DNA from: Embleya hyalina
Lineage (GTDB): Bacteria; Actinomycetota; Actinomycetes; Streptomycetales; Streptomycetaceae
Direction of reading: 5' to 3'
Assembly (NCBI RefSeq): GCF_003967355.1
Contig: NZ_BIFH01000025.1
Coordinates: 228,887-292,886, forward strand
DNA: 64,000 nucleotides
Both the position numbers and the translations under genes were made by a program. The notes below the pieces were generated by a model, which saw nothing but the letters and a program-made list of their open reading frames with translations, ran no database searches and was not told the origin of the DNA. Positions within the stretch are counted from its first letter, which is position 1. Every line of letters starts with the position of its first letter. This document shows positions 60,037 through 64,000 of this stretch, in pieces.

Positions 60037-60795
60037 CTACTCCATCCCCTTCTTGCCCGGTGTCCAGAACGGCTTGGTCAGCACCGAACGGCGCGGCCAC
60101 CCGCGATCGACCACCAGGTGCTCGCGGATCGACTGCACCGTCTTCGCCTCGCCGGCCACGTACGCGATGCCCGGTTCGGTGGGCAGTTCCAGACCGCGTA
60201 CGGCGTCGAGCAGCACGGCCGAGGACGCCGCCGAGGCCGCGCCGCGCAGGGGTAGCACCAACTCGGCGCCGCGAGCGAGCGGCAACCGGTCCTCGGGGGT
60301 CGCGGTCTCCACGGCGCCGTACACGGCCGCGTCGGCGGGCAGCGCCGCGAGCATCGCGCCGATCGCCACCGCCGCGGTCTCCTCGCCGGCGAACACGTGG
60401 TACGGCGCGTCCGGGCGCAGGGTGAACCTGCCCTCGGGCCTGCCGAATCGGACCTCCTGACCCACCGTCAGGTCACGTCCCCAACGCGCCCCCGGACCCT
60501 CGCCGTGGTCCATGACGCACAGGTCCAGCTCGCCGGCCGCCGGGTCGTACCACCAGACCGAGTACGTGCGCAGCAGGTCGCCGGGTCGTATCCACATCCG
60601 CGGCGACAACAGGTCGCCGACGTGTACCCGGACCTGCTGCCCCGGCACCCGGCCGAGCCCGCGGACGGCGTCGCCGCCGATCCGGACCCGGCGCATCCGC
60701 GGCGTGATCGCCTCGATCTCGATCACGGTGCCGGTGATGGACAGTCGGTCGAGGAACCGGCGACCGACTCCGGTCGATCGTTGGGTCGTACTCAT
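60037..60795 (-). CDS. siderophore-interacting protein (FAD-binding ferric reductase)
   Basis: This is a 252-residue SIP-family reductase. The FAD-binding barrel has ITPRMRRVRIGGDAVRGL, then RTYSVWWYDPAAGELDLCVM and DHGEGPGARWGRDLTVGQEV, with the RxYS flavin motif. The C-terminal NAD(P)H domain has FAGEETAAVAIGAMLAALP and YVAGEAKTVQSIREHLVVDR, a SIP hallmark. It ends RGWPRRSVLTKPFWTPGKKG. Such enzymes reduce ferric siderophores in the cytoplasm. ATG 60795 follows AGGGAGC. It lies 128 bases downstream of a PadR gene on the same strand and is likely in its regulon. Confidence 0.9.
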   Translation of the reverse strand: MSTTQRSTGVGRRFLDRLSITGTVIEIEAITPRMRRVRIGGDAVRGLGRVPGQQVRVHVGDLLSPRMWIRPGDLLRTYSVWWYDPAAGELDLCVMDHGEGPGARWGRDLTVGQEVRFGRPEGRFTLRPDAPYHVFAGEETAAVAIGAMLAALPADAAVYGAVETATPEDRLPLARGAELVLPLRGAASAASSAVLLDAVRGLELPTEPGIAYVAGEAKTVQSIREHLVVDRGWPRRSVLTKPFWTPGKKGME

Positions 60796-60814
60796 CGGAC
60801 GAGCTCCCTGGTGC

Positions 60815-60850
60815 GTCGAGTGAGTCGAGTTGGTCGAGTTGGTCGAGCAG
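60815..60850. repeat. 9-bp tandem repeats between PadR and SIP genes
   Basis: Four degenerate nine-base units with the core GTCGAG occur in succession (CGTCGAGTG, AGTCGAGTT, GGTCGAGTT, GGTCGAGCA). They lie just upstream of the SIP ribosome binding site. They could be a regulatory array or simple slippage expansion. Confidence 0.5.
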
Positions 60851-60923
60851 GCGAACGATCGAGCGCGTCGAGCAGGCGTGGCCGTGCCGGCGCCCGGGAG
60901 GGTTTCCGGGTCGGCTCGGTGGC

Positions 60924-61472
60924 TCAGCGGTGGTGCCCACGATCGCGGTCGATCGCCTTGAGCTCCCGGCGGGCGTGCTCCAGCACCCCGCGCACCCGCT
61001 CCACGACCGCCGGATCCCCGTGCGCACGGACGATCGTCGCCACCGCCGCCTTGATCAGGCGCAGCGCCGGGGCGACGATCTCGGCCGCGTTCGGGTCGCG
61101 CAGCATGCCCCATTCGCCGCGCACGGTCGCGCGGGCCCAGATCGCCTCGATCTCGTCGACATGTGCGGCGACCTCGAGGCGGCCCGCGTCGGTGATGTGG
61201 AAGACCTTGCGACCGCCGTCGACTTCGCGCAGCGCGAGCTGCTCGTCCTCGATCTGCTGGAGGGTGGGGTACACCGCGCCGGCGCTGGCCTGGTAGGCCC
61301 CGGCGAAGCGGGCCTCCAGACGCGTCATCAGTTCGTAGCCGTGCCCCGGCTGCTCCGCGATCAGCGCGAGCAGCGCGATGCGCAACTCGCCGGGGGCGAA
61401 GAACCGCCCGGTCCCGGTCGAACCGTCGGCGCCCCTGCGTCTGCCGTGGCCGTGCCCACGTCGTACGTTCAC
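60924..61472 (-). CDS. PadR-family transcriptional regulator
   Basis: This 182-residue PadR protein has a Gly/Arg/His-rich N-terminus (VNVRRGHGHGRRRG), the PadR winged helix (ELRIALLALIAEQPGHGYEL, TRLEARFAGAYQASAGAVYP, TLQQIEDEQLALREVDGGRK) and a helical C-terminal dimerisation part. GTG 61472 was chosen because the preceding sequence is the operator palindrome. Earlier in-frame starts would read through it. It precedes the siderophore-interacting protein gene. The His/Gly-rich N-terminus might bind metal and fits an iron-related role, by inference. Confidence 0.86.
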   Translation of the reverse strand: MNVRRGHGHGRRRGADGSTGTGRFFAPGELRIALLALIAEQPGHGYELMTRLEARFAGAYQASAGAVYPTLQQIEDEQLALREVDGGRKVFHITDAGRLEVAAHVDEIEAIWARATVRGEWGMLRDPNAAEIVAPALRLIKAAVATIVRAHGDPAVVERVRGVLEHARRELKAIDRDRGHHR

Positions 61473-61475
61473 TCT

Positions 61476-61505
61476 CGAAAGATATGTCGTACGACATATC
61501 TTTCG
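61476..61505. promoter_or_regulatory. perfect 30-bp palindrome, PadR operator candidate
   Basis: The centre GATATGTCGTACGACATATC (61481-61500) is extended on both sides by CGAAA and TTTCG, making a perfect 30-bp palindrome. It contains the ATGTC-N4-GACAT arrangement typical of PadR sites. It ends three bases before the PadR start codon, so binding would block its own expression. From 61506 to 61909 no gene is seen. Confidence 0.8.
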
Positions 61506-61909
61506 CAAGGAAATCCCGGCTCGGGTCGAACCTCGCCGAAGGACGCAGGATCGCCTTCTCATGTCTTGGGTATCCCGACTCGCGGGCCTTCGGTTCGACC
61601 TTCAACAGCCGGGTGGTGGCGTCGGGTTCGATCCCACCCCGACGCCGTGGCCGCCCTCGGCGAGGGCGACGAGCGCGTGGACCGGGACGGATAAGTACCC
61701 CGCGGGAGTGTCCCGGCGGCGGCGCGTCCGGCGGACGCACGACCCCGCCGGGAACATACGGCTCGATCCTCACCCCGCCCCTCCCCCGACCACACGCATG
61801 GCCCGAGGCCGGCCGTGCCACGGGGCCCGTCAGTGTGCCGACGGGCCCCGCAGAGATCCAGGGCAGCCGACGGGCTTCGACGGAAGGGTGCCTCGCAGCA
61901 GGTACTCGG

Positions 61910-62749
61910 TCACCGGCTCGTCCACGCACCTGTTGTTTGGGCCCATTCCTCGACAAAGCGCCGCGCCGCCTCTGCCTTCGATGTCATATAGGCATGGCCT
62001 GTTTTATCGGGATGGACCGAGGAGTCGAGAACGCTACGGTCGAGCCGGGAAGGGAACAAGCTTCCGTAGACGGCTCCGAGATAGGTGCCGTAGGAGTACC
62101 CGACATAGTTGATCCGCCGCTCGCCCAGGACCGCGCGGATCACATTCATGTCCCGGGCGGTGTTACGGGTATTGAAGTGTTTGCGGCGCTGCCCGTCCAG
62201 TTTGTCGCATGACTTCTCGAGTTCCTTCGCCCAGGTCGCGAATTGATCGAAGTCCTTGTCGGACGGTCGCGATTTGATGTCGGGCAGATCCAAGTCCTCA
62301 CACCGTAGTGGCGTCGACTGCCCGATGCCCCTGGGGTCGAATCCGATGAGGTCGTAGACGGCGTTGAGCGGAGTGCCCTTGAACTGCTCCTTGGGTGCCG
62401 ACCTGCCGTACTGATTCGTCAGCCCCGACCCCCCGGGACCGCCCGGGTTGTAGAACAGCACGCCTCGCCGGGCCTTGCTGTCCGCTGCCTTCTGGCGGCT
62501 GATGGCCACGGATATGCGTTCGCCGCTCGGATGGGAGTAGTCCAGGGGGACCTCGACGGACGCGCACTCGACATCCCGGTCGAACGCGCAAGGGCTCCAG
62601 CCGATCTTCTGCTCGTAGAACGAACGAAGATCCCGAGATTGTTCCGGCACCTCGGCACCCGCAGGGAGAACGGAACCGGCTGCCGCGCCCAGGATTCCGA
62701 CGCCGACGATGATGGATCGCCTTAAACGGGAGTTTATTGAATTCATCAT
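61910..62749 (-). pseudogene. 3'-truncated secreted S33 peptidase gene with a TTA codon
   Basis: The 279-residue frame matches the N-terminal half of the S33 tripeptidyl aminopeptidase-like proteins: a signal peptide (IIVGVGILGAAAGSVLPAGA), VLFYNPGGPGGSGL, LIGFDPRGIGQSTPLRCED and the nucleophile elbow GYSYGTYLGAVYGSLFP. It stops after EEWAQTTGAWTSR, whereas family members run to about 480-560 residues. The acid and histidine of the triad are therefore missing. Leu9 is encoded by TTA (62723-62725), a bldA-type codon, and the 5' end is less GC-rich than its neighbours. It is probably a broken gene. A relative with the full length lies at 5565. Confidence 0.75.
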
Positions 62750-62874
62750 GACCTATGGCACCTCAATGCGATCTCCGATCTCCATTTCCATGGGGATGCT
62801 ACATCGGATCATGGTGACAAATATGATGAACCGTTGACCGTTCCATGACGACTCAATGACACGGCAGCCCGCCG

Positions 62875-62921
62875 AAGCGGAAGGGGCGGTTCCACGCAAG
62901 GCGTCGCGCCCCCTCTGCTTC
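62875..62921. terminator. inverted repeat at the end of the ligase gene
   Basis: GAAGCGAAGGGGCG at 62875-62888 pairs imperfectly with CGCCCCCTCTGCTTC at about 62907-62921 and overlaps the stop of the ligase gene. The adjoining 62750-62870 stretch is unusually AT-rich and has no gene. Confidence 0.45.
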
Positions 62922-64000
62922 ACCGACGCGCTGCCTCTTTCGCAGCCCGCGCCCGAAGCTCGAACTTCAGCACCTTCCCGCCCGGATTCCGCGGCAACTC
63001 GGTGACGAATTCGACCGTGCGCGGCACCTTGTAGTTGGCCATCTCCCGGCGGCAGAACGTGATGATCTCGTCGGCGGTGGCCTCGGCGCCGGGGCGCAGC
63101 AGCAGGTATGCCTTGCCGACCTCGCCCATGCGTGCGTCCGGGACGCCGACCACGGCGGCCTCGGAGACGGCCGGGTGTCCGGCGAGGACGGATTCGATCT
63201 CCGCCGGGTAGGCGTTGAAGCCCCCGACGATGAACATGTCCTTGATCCGGTCGGTGATCCGCAGGTTGCCGTGTTCGTCCAGGACGCCGACGTCGCCGGT
63301 GTGCAGCCAGCCGTCCGCGTCGATCGCCTTCGCGGTCTCGTCCGGGTCCTCGAAGTAGCCCGTCATCACGTTGTATCCGCGCACCCACACCTCGCCGGAC
63401 TCGCCGACCGCGGTCGGCTTGCCGTCCGCGTCCGCCGTGATCACCTCGACGCCCGGGATGGCCCGGCCCGAGGTGGACGAGATGGTCTCGGCCGAGTCGC
63501 CGTGGCGGCACATGGTGGCGGTGCCGCACGACTCGGTCAGCCCGTATGCGGTAAGCACCGCGTCGAAGCCCAGTTCCTCGGCCATCCGGGCGACCAGGGA
63601 CAGCGGCACCGCCGCCGCCCCCGTGACCGCCAGACGCAGCGAGGACAGGTCGTACTTGCCCGTCCCCTCGCGCGCCAACGCATCCAAAAGCGACGTGTAG
63701 ATCGTCGGTGCGCCCGGCAGCACGGTGACCTTCTCCTGTTGGATCAGCGCCATCGTGGCCTCCGCGTCGAAGACCGGCTGCGGGATCAGCGTGGCGCCCT
63801 TGATCAGACTCGCGATGATCCCGGCCTTGTAACCGAACGTCAGGAAGAACGGGCTGACGATCAGGTACCGGTCGCCTTCGGTGATCCCGACCACCGACGC
63901 CCAGGTGTCGAACACCCGCAATGTCTGTGCCTGGGTGGTCATCACGCCCTTGGGTGCGCCGGTGGTGCCGGAGGTGAAGATGATGTCGCCGGTGTCGTCC
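62920..64000 (-). CDS. AMP-dependent acyl-CoA synthetase, partial (5' end outside window)
   Basis: The C-terminal 360 residues of an ANL-superfamily ligase are present. The reading frame continues to the window edge, where IIFTSGTTGAPKGVMTTQAQ supplies the phosphate loop. Further motifs are VLTAYGLTESCGTAT, GWLHTGDVGVLDEHGNLRIT, DRIKDMFIVGGFNAYPAEIE and the catalytic lysine region NPGGKVLKFELR near the end. It resembles fatty-acid CoA ligases of the FadD3/FadD type, which activate carboxylic acids via acyl-adenylates. About 150-200 N-terminal residues are missing because of the window end, not because of damage. Confidence 0.9.
   Translation of the reverse strand, partial: DDTGDIIFTSGTTGAPKGVMTTQAQTLRVFDTWASVVGITEGDRYLIVSPFFLTFGYKAGIIASLIKGATLIPQPVFDAEATMALIQQEKVTVLPGAPTIYTSLLDALAREGTGKYDLSSLRLAVTGAAAVPLSLVARMAEELGFDAVLTAYGLTESCGTATMCRHGDSAETISSTSGRAIPGVEVITADADGKPTAVGESGEVWVRGYNVMTGYFEDPDETAKAIDADGWLHTGDVGVLDEHGNLRITDRIKDMFIVGGFNAYPAEIESVLAGHPAVSEAAVVGVPDARMGEVGKAYLLLRPGAEATADEIITFCRREMANYKVPRTVEFVTELPRNPGGKVLKFELRARAAKEAARR

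Noticed and set aside
60815..60850. Short tandem repeats considered as a CRISPR array
   Set aside because: Units are nine bases without spacers, and no cas genes are present.

Overview
The window is very GC-rich with strong third-position G/C. It uses GTG and TTG starts freely, many genes overlap by ATGA or GTGA, and one rare TTA codon was noticed. Together with a graspetide cluster, a membrane-anchored J-less DnaJ, PucR and PadR regulators and lipoprotein-type ABC importers, this points to a Streptomyces-like actinomycete (Streptomycetaceae), probably in an accessory or chromosome-arm region. No integrase, transposase, rRNA or CRISPR array was seen. Several decayed genes (a hypF relic, a third agmatine deiminase copy, a TetR relic, NmrA and SDR relics, and a truncated S33 peptidase) fit such a location.

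Layout: 102-767 is a membrane protein, followed by a frameshifted hypF relic (about 941-1330). 1612-4078 is a three-gene graspetide (omega-ester RiPP) cluster: precursor, ATP-grasp ligase and PIMT-like methyltransferase. A convergent phytanoyl-CoA dioxygenase-like gene follows. 5565-7241 is a secreted S33 peptidase. 7399-11366 is a PucR-linked set of ornithine cyclodeaminase-like protein, FAD oxidoreductase and a small acidic ORF. 11645-19409 is a peptide-degrading locus: alpha/beta hydrolase, amidohydrolase and S9 peptidase in one coupled operon, diverging from a TetR and a DPP-IV-like S9 peptidase across a perfect palindrome. 19652-23516 holds an MFS exporter, a P450, a partial duplicate of the TetR promoter and N-terminus, and a small hypothetical.

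23632-36173 is the most coherent system. Two divergent paralogous TetR genes of identical length flank a perfect operator. The same operator arms recur before an operon with a Tat-exported agmatine deiminase, a decayed deiminase, fused UreAB, UreC with an altered flap, a cytosolic agmatine deiminase and a complete Opp/Dpp-type ABC importer. No N-carbamoylputrescine amidase and no urease accessory genes are present. The urease-like enzyme could therefore act on the ureido product of the deiminase; this is inference.

36199-38989 holds a hypothetical, a ferritin-like protein, a MarR regulator and a small protein, closed by a strong terminator. 39084-41667 is the second unusual locus. One promoter precedes two tandem cloverleaf tRNA-like elements (anticodons CAU and CCG) with non-canonical T-loops, directly abutting the start codon of a 786-residue protein of unknown function. 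42000-45197 carries a membrane-anchored hypothetical and an ABC-F ATPase.

45530-50791 is a TetR-controlled catabolic operon (cyclase, fumarylacetoacetate-hydrolase-like, thiolase, acyl-CoA ligase). The rest holds a beta-lactamase-type hydrolase, two relics, a membrane-anchored DnaJ-like protein without a J domain, an MMPL exporter, an APH-family kinase, two hypotheticals, a PadR and siderophore-interacting protein pair with a 30-bp palindrome, a truncated S33 peptidase and the 3' part of an acyl-CoA ligase that runs off the window.
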